Of a stretch of 64,000 nt of DNA, positions 24,122-35,987 are shown piece by piece (the first letter of the stretch is position 1; every line of letters begins with the position of its first letter). The DNA is from Trametopsis cervina (taxonomy: Eukaryota; Basidiomycota; Agaricomycetes; Polyporales; Irpicaceae), in NCBI GenBank assembly GCA_022385755.1, contig MU278361.1, positions 349,186-413,185 on the forward strand. The letters run 5' to 3'. The notes under the pieces are model-generated. The model saw nothing but the letters and a program-made list of their open reading frames with translations, ran no database searches and was not told where the DNA came from. The position numbers were made by a program, and so were the translations under genes.

Positions 24122-26083
24122 TCATACCAAATCCCACCCGTCATCTTCTTCAATAATAGCCTCGCTTCGTGCCCGTTCCCTCGTCCCCAGGACTCTCGCT
24201 CTGGCGCGAGATGGGTTTGCTGCGGTGGCTTGAAGAAGTTGTGCGAAATCGAGGGGAAAGGAGGGCGGTGTAGGCGCGGGTAGAAGAGGATTTGTGGCGT
24301 GTGAACGTCTACAAACGTGAAGCAGGTCAAAGTATGTTCGGAGGGATAGCGTAGCACTTACTTTCCAAGCTCAGGGCTACAACATACTGCCCATAAGTTG
24401 CTCAGGACTTCTCCAGCTTGCGCGAGAGGGATGTCAACGTTCTGCGTATGTGCAAGGTAGCACACATTATATAACAGCATGGCCAATGCGGTGGTGAAAG
24501 AGCTTCCGCTTGCAGAAGTACTTTCAGAGCCCGGTTCTTCGACATGAGATTCATCAAGAGACGTTATGGGCGTGGTTGGTTTGCCTCGCATAGTCGAAAC
24601 CGGCGAGCTGACAGAGCGTTGTTGGGGAGACGGTCTCGCCTTGCTGGAAGGCGACTGTGAAGGTGAGGTTTGTCCGGTAGTCGCTTGTGGGGCTGCAGAC
24701 ACATGTAGGGGATGCTTCGTACTCCATCTAAGACAGTGTGAGCCTCAACTGCAAATGATATCTATGCCTAGTACTTACCGAGCCCATCCACCGCTCTCCC
24801 CTCCCCTAGTGGCACCTATCCAAGGTGTTCCCACTCCAAGCAACCCATAGTGTGAGTGATCAGCCCCGTGGTGAGACGATGATGATGACGGGGGTGTAGA
24901 CGACCGACTCCATACTACCTCAAACGGTAGCTTGATACCAAGGTAGAAAGCAAGCAGCGATAGAAAATGTAATGTGTGCGTGACAACTGCATTAATGTGG
25001 TCTGGCGGGTACCCTGGAAATAGCTGAGTAAGTCTCATTGTTCAACAGTTGATCCTGTAAAGGCTTACGTCGCATATCGCCCGGAACCGGTAGAACAAGG
25101 CCCCCAATAGTCCACTCTCCCTTCGTGCCAGCTTTGCCACCTATGGGAGGCCGACCGCCCACCTTGCATAAAATGTCAGCATGAAACATTGGCACTGGAA
25201 TGCAGGTTACTGACCTCTACGACACTGAATACCTCTACTAATTCTTGCACGAGGCCGGTACGGGCACGAGCCACAGTATCCGATAAGTCGGTTAGTCTGA
25301 AGGAGGCCTGCTCTATATGGCGCGTGATGGTAGCATCCAAATTCCCGGCTGCACTTCCAGACCTGACAGCTGCAGGGGCAAACCGGTTCAGGCTTGGCGG
25401 CGAAGCCGAGGAAGGCGCAGAACCAATCCGTGCTTGATTCCCGCGCGTCCCCTGTGGTGACGTCGATGGAAACAGTTGAGAGGTCCTGGATAGCGGCTGG
25501 GAAGGCCGGACGGGAGTTGAAGGCGTCAAGGGTGGAGACTTCCGTTGGCCGATCCGTGATGGAGGAGTGGCAGAGTCGGAAGGCTGAGATGAAGGTGACG
25601 CAGAGTGGGACGCCGGGCTCGAGTGAGTGTACGGGGTGATCGAAGATGCTACCGCTAGTGCCCGTCGGCGGGCTGCGAGGCTCTCACGTAGACTCAGAAT
25701 ACGTTCGCGTGCTGGAAGGGCAGGATGAGTTGGACGAGTTTGCACGTTGTTGCTTAGCGGACTCACCTTTCTCGTTCGCTTTCCTCACTTTCGCGAGCCC
25801 CTCCCAAATCTCACGAACTCTGTCCTCTCCATGCCTCAAGTCCGCTCTCCGTAGTCGGGCAGGATTGCCTAGTGTAATGAGCGAGCGCTGCGCGGCCGAT
25901 ATCTGTGCATCGCGGTCAGCTACAGCGTGCGAAATCTGTTGTCGGAACGAGGATATACTGAGCAACGGTGGTGTTCAATCAGTAAGCCGTGATATTCATG
26001 GAAGGCAATCCAACTTACTGCTGCTTCAAGCAGTTCTCACAATAGAACTGACGTTGTTTGAGTTCGCAATTCGGGCATTCCAT
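24122..26083 (-). CDS. atg14: Atg14/Barkor-like subunit of autophagy PI3-kinase complex I
   Basis: Atg14 directs the Vps34-Vps15-Atg6 kinase to autophagosome formation sites. The start at 26081-26083 gives MECPNCELKQRQFYCENCLK, the paired CxxC knuckles characteristic of the N-terminus. After one intron comes a long coiled coil (ISSFRQQISHAVADRDAQIS..., EDRVREIWEGLAKVRKANEK, ERILSLRESLAARRRALAVA). A Ser/Pro-rich insert follows. The folded Atg14/UVRAG region then includes VVEVFHADILCKVGG-like residues, GEWTIGGLVLPVPGDMRR, INAVVTHTLHFLSLLAFYLG and IKLPFEVVW. The last exon, joined across the intron that ends near 24310, finishes SEAIIEEDDGWDLV*, a common C-terminal signature of fungal Atg14. Vps38/UVRAG is the alternative, but it lacks the N-terminal knuckles. 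The gene appears intact. Confidence 0.82.
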
Positions 26084-26529
26084 ATACCGGGAATACTGAG
26101 GGTATGTGCTTTGGTTATCGAAACAGTACTATGAGAAGACAACAGCGAAGTAAAGAACTTGCACGACGTCAGTGAATGTCGTCCGAGTCAAAAGGCTAAG
26201 CCTAGAGGACGGGTGGCGGAAGGTGATTAGAGTGAGAGGCGCTCAATGATCACAGCGTTCCAAATTAGGAAGTGGAATTCATAGTCAGCGTCTATAAAGG
26301 ACAGGCCACAACTGCAGTTGATGGAATCGTACAGATAAAATGGTCATTCTGATGACGTGGCAAGGGTTGTGATGATACATGAGTGTTTCAATATCGCAGA
26401 TACATATAGCTGGCTATACTGTTCAATTACTACAACTACAATACAGTAGTGCTTTACGGGCACGTCTAATGTTCTTTCATCATCGCGTGATAGTCGTGTG
26501 TTCTCGGTTTGGCTCGCACATCTTGCATT
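26084..26529. other. Intergenic region
   Basis: About 450 bp between two minus-strand genes: the Atg14-like promoter and the 3' flank of the C2/SMP gene. No further feature seen. Confidence 0.5.
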
Positions 26530-29500
26530 TTATGCCTCAGACTCGACTTGGTTCCTGTCCTTCTCTCCGTTCCCTGTAATCTTCGCCTTGATAGTCCCCA
26601 TCCGCTTCTTGATCCCCTCCTTCGACCACTTGCTTGTTCTCGCTGCCTGGTACTGCATGACACCACGGTGTCTCATCTGAAGCTGGTGCTGCTTCTCTGC
26701 GTCGATCTCCTTACGCTCTTTCCGACTCAGATCATCTTTGTTCTTGAGCTCAGATGTGCGTTCGGCAATAGCAGCTTGGCCTTCGACACGGTCATACGCC
26801 TCATATCGGCTAGACACAACAAATAATGATTAATATACTCTGTTGAAAATAAAACGAATGATACGCACTGCTTCTCGTCGCGGGTGTTTTGGCTAAAGTA
26901 GACAGAACTCAGCATTTTTGGTCACAGCGCGTAGCACGAGTGGACTCACTAGTCCTCGTGATCCGGATCAAGTCCAGAGTCCAGTACAACCGTGCATGTC
27001 AGGTATCCGACGACCTCATACTTGTGCGTCTGAGCAGTTTGATCATTAACTATTACCGTCGTGTCAGTACCATAGACCTATGCACCCATAATCGAGCTAC
27101 TTACTATAGTTCTGCCTCAGCTGCTTAAAGTTAGCGCTCTTCAGCACTGGCACGGTAATTTCCGTCTCCTCGTCATCCGGCACGTCCTTGAACCAGTACA
27201 CGGCCAAGAAGTCCTCAGCCTGTCCAATGGGGCCAATGCCTCCGGAACCAATCTGGAACTGGACAGCAGACGAATAGCGGTTATACACCGGTAGCCTCAC
27301 TTTCTCGGTGTTGTCTGCGCCCAGGTCCCAGGCGACAGATCCATCCTCCGATGCATTGGCAGAGGACGATGACAGCTTCTCGGACTCGTCGGTCGTGCAT
27401 ATCTCGAGCTTCTTGGCACTGAAACCGCCATGGGCAGCTTTGTACTCAGGAGTCGGGCTGAGACGGATGGGGCCGATGACCTCGAGAGTGCCGGTTTCCC
27501 AGCCGAGCATCGTCCGCGGAAGGTCGGTCTTGACTTGACGGAACATGAACGAGATGTTCGCGCGGCCGTAGCCTGTCATAAATCATAAGTATCAGGGCTG
27601 AAATGCATACCTTATCGCAGACACTCACCAATACCCTCCTGCAACGAGAACAGCCTCGTGACCTCTGAACTGTTCTTGAACAGCTCCGCAAGCTTCACGG
27701 TTATCACACCCAATACGGGATCTTTCTCCCTCACTCTCGCATCCCTCACTTGTACTCTTACGACCGTCTCCCTCCAATCACGGACAAAGCGTTCCGTCCC
27801 GGCTTCAAAGTACGGCATGCTCGAGTATTGCTTTACACGAGTCTTATAGATCATGTCGTCGTTGACGATGATCTCGCAATAGCTGTTTGGCAAGTGCTCG
27901 CCCTCTTGCGCGGGCTCAGAAGTGTCTTGTCCACCCTGACCTTCGCGAGAGCCTGTGTTTCCCTTGATATCTTGTCGTTCCACTACGGCGTGGTCAGTCG
28001 TGCCAAACATGCCCCACAGTATTTACTCACAATTGTTGATCTGGTGGATCATGATGCTCAATACTCCGGTAGGCACATTCGGGTCGGGTGGAATGCGCAG
28101 CGCATCAGCCTCCTCTTGGGTATCCGCCACACTTGGCTTGTCTTGGAGTTGCTCCTTATCCTTAAGCCCAGCGGGTACATTCGCGGTTGCGTCAGTTTTC
28201 AGAGCCTGGTTCAAAGGAGCCTTCTCGCTGCGAAACATTATCAGCATCAAGCTCATTTTGCACGAGGCGCCACTCACTAGTAGCCAACTTCCCAAAAGAG
28301 CGTTCCGGGCATGTCATTCGCATCTTCGAAGCCCTTCAGCTTATCTGTCCGAGTGTGCATCTTGCCAGGCTCTTGCATGAGGTCCGCAACCGGCACGTTA
28401 ACTCTGCCAACTAGGTCATCCGCACTGCGCTTATCACTATCCCACAACATAACACCTAGGTCCTCCTCGCCCTTCACTTCATCTTCGGTTACCAACAGCA
28501 CCGCTGTCTCCTCCCACACCGGGTTCAGGTCGCCCTCGATGATGCGAGTCGTGTACAAAGGCTTTCCAAACTTGGAATAAGCCAGAACAATGTACGGGTC
28601 TGCGGAGCGAATGTTTTCTCGCTTCGTGGAGGAAGTAAGCGCAAGAGGGTTGTAGTTGCGATCCTGAGGAGCGAGATCGGCAGCATGGTGGATGGTGATA
28701 ACGAAGACGCCAAGGGCACGAGTGTCCTTAGGGACGTTTGAGCCTGCAAGTAATTGGGCTAGATTCAGAGTGAGAGACTTGGGTGCAATGAATTGGGCAC
28801 ACTAGAGGAAAAGGAAGTCAACGGGCCGGCCGACTATATGCGCGGATTCACATACAGCTGCTGCAATGCCCATCTCCACAAACTTCTTGATCATGGGGAG
28901 GTCCAAGACATTCGGAAGCTTCTTCGTGAACGGCTCAACACTGACTTCGACCTGCACATCCGATTAATCAGCTGTTTGTTATATGAGTTATCGTACATAC
29001 CTTAGGGACACCAACAAGAGTGACAGTCAAGTTTCTTACGAATGGGGGCTGTTGCACAAACTGGACACGCATCCTAGCGGTAGCCACAAAGCCCTCCACG
29101 ACAGCGTAAATGGGGATAGGAATCTTGAACCAGTCAAATGCGCCGACGAAGAATTCCAGCATCAAGTGGATGTTGTGGAACCGCAAATTCTTTTGCTGTC
29201 CAGGAAGGGCCTGATACGACACCGAGACTTCGTAGTTCTGGTCGTCAGAGCGGTCGAATCAGCCGTGTACGACAACGATCATATGGGATGGCTCACGAGA
29301 TAGTCGCCAGTCTGGTCATTATCGTCACCGTCGCCGCTATCTTTGACATCCTGTTCTTGCGCCTTACTCTCTTTATCTTTGTCCAAACCGACCCACTCTT
29401 CTCGAGGGTAATCCGGGTGTCCAGGCTGGTCAGGGAGTGCACGCATTGAAACAATGCGCAACGGATTCGTGCCCTGGCCTACGTCTGCAATACGAACAGC

Positions 29501-30522
29501 GTCTACAAATCCTGGTAGCGATGCCTGGAGAATGTCCTCGACCATCTGCGAATAGTTCAGCGGTCACTCAGTTCAATCTTCCACATCCCACTCACATCAA
29601 CGACGGGAACAAACATGTCAGGGTTTACTAGCCCCCACACCAACTTCAACAACGCGTTCAGCCATTCCACGCTCTCAGGAGTTGGCGGACTAAATTCGTC
29701 TGCACGCCTCTTCTCCGCCTCCCACCGCACTCTCTCAACCTCTTTCTCAATCTTCCTCCCTGCGTTCTCGGCAGCGACCCACGAGACGCCAGCTATTGAC
29801 CAGATCAAACTTGACCGAATGAACCATGCCCCCCAGCCAATATGCTTCCCGCACGCGGTGAATATCCAGGCGACGAAGCACAAAGCAGTAGTGACTGCGG
29901 CACCCATGCGAAGGATAGACTTGGAGGTTGCAATCGACACAGGAGCGAGTGGAGGGGGAAACGGATGGAGGGCAATATTTCCAACCTTTGCGACAGTCGG
30001 CGCCGGGTATGTTGCAGCTTGATGCTCATTGACCGCACTGGGAGGAGGTCGTACAGCCGTGCCAGGTTTTGAGGTATCGGACGAATCGAGGGCGGCGTTG
30101 TCGAGCCCTTGAGCGCGGTATTCTGATAAATGTGGGTGTAAATATAATAGTAATAATGCAGAAGGGGACGAAGACGTACCATCGAACTTTGGGTCCCTGA
30201 TCAAAACTTGCCCTCCAGTAACTGGGTCCTGTGCCCATCGGTCTCCCTTTTGCTCCGCCAAGTCAGTTGGCTTGCTACCTTTCGGCGGTTGTAGCCGATC
30301 CATCAACGCCTTCTTCTCCTCCTTTCCAGACTTCTTCTCGTGCTTTGGTTGTGGTGGCACGTTATTCTCACTTGCGTTTGTACCGCCGTTTGGCTTCGCG
30401 TCGCCATCGGAGATGCCAGGGGCTGGAGCCACAGGAGGAACAGCTGCAGGGGTCGGAGGTAGCGACTTATCTGGGAGAAAGGGGTTACTCTCTGTTGGTA
30501 TGAGTCTTTGACCTGCGCTCAT
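26530..30522 (-). CDS. Mug190/tricalbin-like protein with SMP and C2 domains (ER contact-site lipid transfer)
   Basis: Proteins of this class tether the ER to other membranes and move lipids through an SMP domain. The start MSAGQRLIPTESNPFLPDKS at 30520-30522 leads into a charged, disordered N-terminus. Two adjacent hydrophobic segments (MGAAVTTALCFVAWIFTACG and WFIRSSLIWSIAGVSWVAAE) look like an ER hairpin. The SMP region follows: VEWLNALLKLVWGLVNPDMF, ILQASLPGFVDAVRIADVG, FDWFKIPIPIYAVVEGFV. Two C2-like parts come next: SADPYIVLAYSKFGKPLYTT with NPVWEETAVLLV and VMLWDSDKRSADDLVG; later NSYCEIIVNDDMIYKTRVKQ. The basic C-terminal helix contains RKERKEIDAEKQHQLQMRHR. About ten introns are present. 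S. pombe Mug190 and yeast tricalbins are the nearest families I know; Mug190 fits better. Confidence 0.83.
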
Positions 30523-31001
30523 CGTGGAAATGGGCGGTCGTCGCGTTCGTCGTCGTAAAGGTTTGGAGGGGCGAAAAAGTAAAGCATGAGTGAGCGCGGT
30601 GCCGGCCTATATATACGTGGGGATGACCGCGGTGGCTCATCCAGGCACTCGTCCGTTTGACCTGTCTAAACGATGTCCACAACCACGCCGACGACGTCGA
30701 CATGATGTCATCCCGATTCGTGTCAAGGGCCCCTCGCAGCGGAGTCGGTCAGATAGGCTATTCCATAGACGCCCTCTGTGGCTATCGCGGTGAGACGCGA
30801 TCACGTGGTACGTCGTCACTGTGCCGTGCAAACTATACACGCAAACTATACACACAACGCTCATTGTTTGCTTGAAAAAAATACAGTAATTGCATGGCGC
30901 GTGAATCATGTGTCCGTATACTGATGGTAGGGTAAACACTATAGATGAGGTTCAGTAGGACCCGGAACAACGGTTGACCTCCATTACAGTCTGACAGCCT
31001 T
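30523..31001. other. Intergenic region upstream of the SMP/C2 gene
   Basis: About 480 bp containing the promoter of the gene to the left (TATA-like stretch at 30608-30615) and the 3' flank of the first C2H2-RING gene. No RNA gene recognised. Confidence 0.5.
30608..30615 (-). promoter_or_regulatory. TATA-like element of the SMP/C2 gene
   Basis: TATATATA lies 86-93 bp upstream of the ATG at 30522, a position suitable for a TATA box on the minus strand. Confidence 0.4.
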
Positions 31002-32982
31002 TCACAGATGCAATCGAACCAACATCGCCTTCTCACATACCGGGCAACGCAGGCTCTTCGCCAGCTCAGCTATGATACACCTATTTGACGGCGAGATTAG
31101 AAGACAGGTTCACGCCGCGCACAGGAAAGGGAATATGCGTAGCACATACCCGTGACAGAACAAATGCCCACAAATCGTCGTTACAGGATCCTCTGGGTCC
31201 CTCCCGCAGGACTTACAGCCCCACTTCAAAGATGATGCAGGTTCACGGGGCGCTTGCTTGCTGGACGTCGAATGAACTTCATTTGGTGCCGAAGAGTCCG
31301 CCTGTTCCTCGGGTTTTGCGCTCTCACGACTCTCTGCCACCGTCTCTTTGCGCAGTTCCTCATCAGCTATGGGTGTGGATGGGCCACGTTTTTCCTCCTC
31401 CTTCTCTGACACTGTATCCTTGTGCAGTTCCTCGTCAGGTATGTTTGTGGGTGGGTCATGTCGTGCCTCCTCCTTCCTCTCTGCCGATGTCTCTTTGCGC
31501 GGTTCCTCGTCAGGTACATCTCTGGGTGGACCATATCGTTCCTCCTTCAATGCGTCAGCGCGTTCTTTCTTTTTGAGCTTCTTTTTCTCCGTCCGGGCCG
31601 TGCGACTCAATGGGGGAGTATCGGCAGGACCTGTGTCTATTCCCGGGCGGATGACATCGTCCCCAGCGACAGGATCCGAGCGAGATTCGCTCGTCTCATG
31701 GCTGGGAGCGACATCTCTGCCCCTCGTGAACAATATTGGCGGCGACCAGAGTATGACGGCGCCAGGACCGTACCCAGGCCGATGCGAAGTGACGGGAGGT
31801 ACATGGCTCTCCGCTGATACATTCGGCGGTCTGGAAGAATTAGTATCGGGCTGATAAGCTTGTTCATCAAACCCGGCGGGGAGGCTTCCTCCACAATATT
31901 CAAGATGCTGGAATTTAGTATGCTTAGTGTGCATTGTCTGCACAGCTGTCATAATAGCACAAGAGATGGCTTACCATTCTCAGTCCTGCTGCAGATATGA
32001 AAGATTTGTCGCATTGCAAGCACGCAAGGTGCATAACAGCATAGTGTGCAGAAAGGAGATCGACTGAATCAGCCGTAAGCGAACAGTTGCCGCATTTGAA
32101 CGGTGGATGCTTGGTTTCGGTGTGCTATTTGGGAACGTGATGTGAGTGTGTGCGTAAGGCCGGATAAAGAGGGGTTGCCCGAACCTTCCGCAAATCGGCA
32201 CAGTAAATGCCACAGACGTCGCATTTCGGGTGGCAGAAACGTATGTGCTATAACCCGGGGCGTTTGCATCAGATGTGGGATAGAGACATTAGGATGCTCA
32301 CAGAACGGACCAGCAGCGCGTCGTACGCAGCTTTACCACATACCCCGCATTTCGGGTGGACATTCGTCTGCTGGTAATGCGTTTGTAGTGCGTCAGGAGA
32401 CCGATGTGTCGTGTTGCAGCGCTTGCAGGTGTATGATGCCTCTGTGGCTATGTCGGCTAAGAACGGGCGATAGGACCTGTCGTTGGGTGGAACCGAGCGT
32501 GTCTGTATTCAAAGTTGAGATCCAGTCTCACTGATGGATAGCAAAAAGAGACTGAGCGAATACAGTGCTCACCACTGGAATAGCTTGTGGTGGAGCCGTA
32601 GTATTTCTACTGCTCCTTGGATTGGATTGGGAGTGTATCGCCACAGTGTGCGCCGTTAAAGCCTCTAAATCAAGATACACCTGAAAACATAACTGGCAGG
32701 CATGGAGCTGTTTGCCATGATGCTTCAAGTAATGCTATGTGTCTTATTAGTAATCATGCCCACTCTCATGCATATGCGGAAGCTGGCAAGAGAGCATTTC
32801 TTTGCTCTCCTAGCACATAGCAGAGAGCGTACATTATTTAGGGGGCTGAATGCCGTCCACGGACGCTTGGTAGGACACAAAGGACATCCCCACGCATGGC
32901 CTTCGGCAGCATAGTGTTGCTTGCGCAGCGAATTCGAGTCGAAATACTTGAGACATTGGGGACATTGCTTCGGCTTAGTCAT
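31002..32982 (-). CDS. C2H2 zinc-finger plus C-terminal RING protein, copy A
   Basis: The start at 32980-32982 gives MTKPKQCPQCLKYFDSNSLR followed by KQHYAAEGHAWGCPLCP: a C2H2 finger of the pattern C-x2-C...H-x5-H and a following CPLC knuckle. More C-x2-C...H units follow over several short exons (LHACQLCFQ, YTCKRCNTTH, HPKCGVCGK, HPKCDVCGIY, FKCGNCSL, LACLQCDKSF). Then comes a long charged, disordered part with three 25-residue repeats (core DEELRKETVAE). The C-terminus is a C3HC4 RING: CKSCGRDPEDPVTTICGHLF, CHG, then across an intron CIIAELAKSLRCPVC, ending seven to nine residues later with MLVRLHL*. All eight zinc ligands are present. It is probably an E3 ubiquitin ligase with nucleic-acid or protein-binding fingers. 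It is the first of three tandem paralogues. Confidence 0.8.
31355..31560 (-). repeat. Three degenerate 75-bp coding repeats in copy A
   Basis: Three consecutive units encode 25-residue acidic/basic repeats built around PDEEPRKETSAERKEE, PDEELHKDTVSEKEEE and ADEELRKETVAE. The nucleotide units share the motif GTTCCTCGTCAGGTA on the plus strand. Confidence 0.75.
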
Positions 32983-33081
32983 TGCCAAGGAAAATGCGAA
33001 GCGAAAACGGTATCGAGGCTGGCAGTACAAGAAGAGACTAGCAGCAAAAGAGTGTTGGTGGGGAAACGGCACTCACCAGGG

Positions 33082-33541
33082 CAGGCTCCTTCCCAGCCGT
33101 CCTTCCGAGCTGGGGAGGCTAGGTCTCGAGGGAAATGGCGAACAGTCTCCGTAGAATACAGAATTGTAGCACCAGATAATTTAATAACAATTACATTTTC
33201 GAAACAACGTCTATATTGGGATATCCATCAATTTGTAAGCAATGCGATCATTTAATGTAACCCAATCCGGACCACCCATCAAATTTTTCAACCTTATTCC
33301 TCCCCAGCCCTATAGAGCTGGGGAGGAATAAGGTTGGGAAAATTGATGCGGTTGCCCCTTTTGGACAGATTAGATAATCATTCTGCTTTGTAATGATGGA
33401 ATTGCCGTATATGGTTGAGATTACATATTATTCTTCACGTCATCTACCGCATACTGTGTACTGTACGCCTACTGATACTCTCCGTTATTTCCCGCGAGAC
33501 ATAGCCTCCCCAGCTCGGAAGGGCGGCTGGGAAGGAGCCTG
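33082..33541. mobile_element. Non-autonomous Mutator-like (MULE) MITE, 460 bp
   Basis: Terminal inverted repeats of 55 bp at 33082-33136 and 33487-33541 match at 52 of 55 positions and begin CAGGCTCCTTCCCAGCC. They are flanked by a perfect 9-bp direct repeat, TCACCAGGG, at 33073-33081 and 33542-33550, which is a target-site duplication. The interior is a more diverged palindrome that ends in a strong central hairpin (33289-33336) whose midpoint coincides with the midpoint of the whole element. No transposase frame exists inside. A 9-bp duplication with long terminal repeats is the Mutator-like signature; hAT elements give 8 bp. It lies 100 bp upstream of the ATG of copy A. The direct repeat includes CTGGTGA, so the insertion may have entered a 5' leader splice site. 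Confidence 0.8.
33289..33336. repeat. Central hairpin of the MITE
   Basis: Perfect 20-bp arms (33289-33308 and 33317-33336, beginning CAACCTTATTCC) flank an 8-nt spacer. Imperfect pairing continues outward to about 33278 and 33347. Confidence 0.9.
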
Positions 33542-34297
33542 TCACCAGGGACCCTTTATTCGCTTCCCACGCACATTGCTGACGATACGGCGTCTGGGGA
33601 TACTCGTCAACTGCCAGCTGCAGACACGAGTGCGCCTAGACTCAAACCTAAATGGGCGGCTGGTTGATATTACGGTGTCTTGCTCATACATGGGTTCTTC
33701 GAGCAGGCCAGGTGAGAGGTAAGCGTTCAGGCCAACCTGTCTGTGAATACTGTATACAGTAAGAGACACATGACGGAACAGAGCAGGTGCAACATACCAA
33801 CTGAAAATTCACGATGAGACTCGGCAAGTCCAAGACGTGCCCCTAATGTAGTGTCTACACAGATGTCTCTGAGGATTCGGGTGAGAAAACAGGAAGTAAT
33901 TTTTCACATCAAGTCGCGATATGGGTACCCAAAGTTACTGAGTGCGTGCAGCTTGGACGCAACACGATCACATGATCTACAAAGATTTGAATCGCCGCGG
34001 CATGCGAGCTCGTGTTCTGATATGCATTTCGGTCGGTCGGGTTCTACATATCGGGGACAAATTAATGGCAGGAAAGAGTGCTAATAAGCACAGTGTGATA
34101 GGACTCTTTGAGGACAAGGGCTGACAAGGTTTTACGCTGGGAAATAAGCAGGAGGTCTGAAGCGACCAGAACCACCAAAGCAAAAGGAGGGAGGTCATAA
34201 CAAGATAACAATGGATAGCTATAGGCATGGCAGGATGTGGATTGTCCCAAGGAAAATAGCCCTAATATTAAGCCACAAGTAATACTTGGGTGCCCCA

Positions 34298-35987
34298 CTA
34301 GTCGAGGCGGAGGCGTACTAGCATCACCGTGTGACACACTGGACACTTCAAGCTCTTCGAAATTTCGGCAACAATGCAACTGTGATAAACGTGATTTAGA
34401 ATATAGTAAAGCTTCATGCAGCGAGTACTCATACCTATGACAGAACAAATGACCACACATCGTAGTTGTAGGGTCGATCGGTTCGCATGCGCACACACGA
34501 CAGACGAATCTGCTTGGGGGCGACGATTGGCTGGATCTTTCTATATCGGCTGGACCGCTGGGCAGTGGACTAGCACTACCACCCGTACGCGAAGCTGAAA
34601 AGAGATGAATACAGGTTCTATCTGGACCCAGCCATGTATCACGACGCACCTTCATCTCGAACTGGTTCACTTTCGTCTTGGGTGTTGTTTTGTGGATGTG
34701 CGTAGGTTGTTTCTACATTATTTGCAGGCCCACGAGGTGGATCGTCCTGGGTAGCTGGGGTACTGTGTGAAGTAAACTGAGAATTGTGTTCCAATGACGC
34801 AGCTGACTCTAAAAACAGCGGAGGAACCACATCTACTTGCCCACATTCGCTCCCTTGGCTCATCGTAATCGGGGTACAAGTTGTGATAGTGAGGGATAAA
34901 TGATCTATACCGGCCGGTTCGCCAACTTCTGAAGCGCTATCAAGGACGACTGAGTCAATCTCAGAACGATACGACAGTTCTGAAGCTTGCTCCCAGTCGT
35001 CCAAGGGAGGCGTCAGAGGTTCTGATGTCCCGTTGTCCATGCCGATGTCTGGAGGTGAAGGCTCGACTTCGGCTACGTCGGCTGTAGATGGCGGACCATC
35101 GTTTGGTTTGTCACTTGACAGTGCAGCCTGGAGATCCCGGTGAAAGGCATCCTGTAGATCATGTAACCGCAAAGGAGTGATAATAGTGGAGAAATCGGTC
35201 CCCTCGATGAGGCTGTCAACCTCAAGAAGCGTCACGTCCGCTGTGGCACGTGTCTCGAGAACATGTTCTGCGCGCCGGCGTAGGCGAATCAGAGCACGGG
35301 GATCATCCTTTATATCTTTGAGATGATCTCGTTTGAACATCTCGATCATGTCCTGGACGAGAAAATCGACGAAAGTGGATGGCACTGGAGGGCTACTTGC
35401 TGTAGCATTATTACCCCCGTGATGCCTAGGGAAGCGGTATAGATGTCCAAAGGAGTACGCGGGCAAACAGAAAAACTTACCTGGATGTCGCGTTCGGAGG
35501 CCTGTCTGTGTTTCCAGTTTCTGGCGCTCGTCCCAGTTCGCCAGTATCCTGTCTTGGGGGTGATGGCTCTGGTTGCTGGGACCATCGCGCAGATTGTGAG
35601 TTGCTGTCTGAAGCGGAGGTAAACGCAACTCACTGTTGGCGCATTAGCCGAAGCAGTCTGCGGGGCCAATGCTGCGATATGCGCTGCAGTACCGTTGTGG
35701 ACGGCCAGTGCCGCAGCATCGTCGAAAGCTGCGAAGCAACTGTGGCAACTATGCAACCTGCTGGTCGTGTGTTTGGTGCTGAAATGCTAGCAGGGTATAG
35801 ATATCAGTGGATAAACCGGTTGCTCGATTGTAAAACTCACCGTGTTGAGAGCGTTGAAAATTGCGAAGGGGTCCTTGTTAGGACATAAAGGGCACTTCCA
35901 CCCGTGGTTCACAGCGACCAGGTGCTTTCTGAGACTGGCCCGTGTATCAAATAACTGCTGACATTGCTCACAGTCAAATGCAGGCAT
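34298..35987 (-). CDS. C2H2 zinc-finger plus C-terminal RING protein, copy B
   Basis: It starts MPAFDCEQCQQLFDTRASLR at 35985-35987, followed by KHLVAVNHGWKCPLCPNKDP: the same finger-plus-CPLC layout as copy A. A second finger contains SCHSCFAAFDDAAALAVHNG. After an intron comes a helical, charged region (VDFLVQDMIEMFKRDHLKDI, RRAEHVLETRATADVTLLEV) and a long Ser/Thr/Pro/Asp-rich disordered region. The C-terminal RING reads FVCRVCACEPIDPTTTMCGH, LFCHR, then across an intron CIVAEISKSLKCPVC, ending MLVRLRLD* at 34298-34300. All eight ligands are intact. The RING and last residues are much closer to copies A and C than the middle is, so the middle evolves faster. Ubiquitin ligase activity is inferred from the RING only. 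Confidence 0.8.

Larger units (their letters stand above)
32983..34297. other. Intergenic region carrying the palindromic transposon
   Basis: About 1.3 kb between copies A and B. It holds the 460-bp element at 33082-33541 with its 9-bp flanking repeats. The rest (33551-34297) contains no supported gene. Confidence 0.6.

Noticed and set aside
31348..31854. 168-codon plus-strand open frame opposite C2H2-RING copy A
   Set aside because: It is the antisense shadow of the charged repeat region of copy A and consists of Ser/Phe-rich low complexity with no domain.
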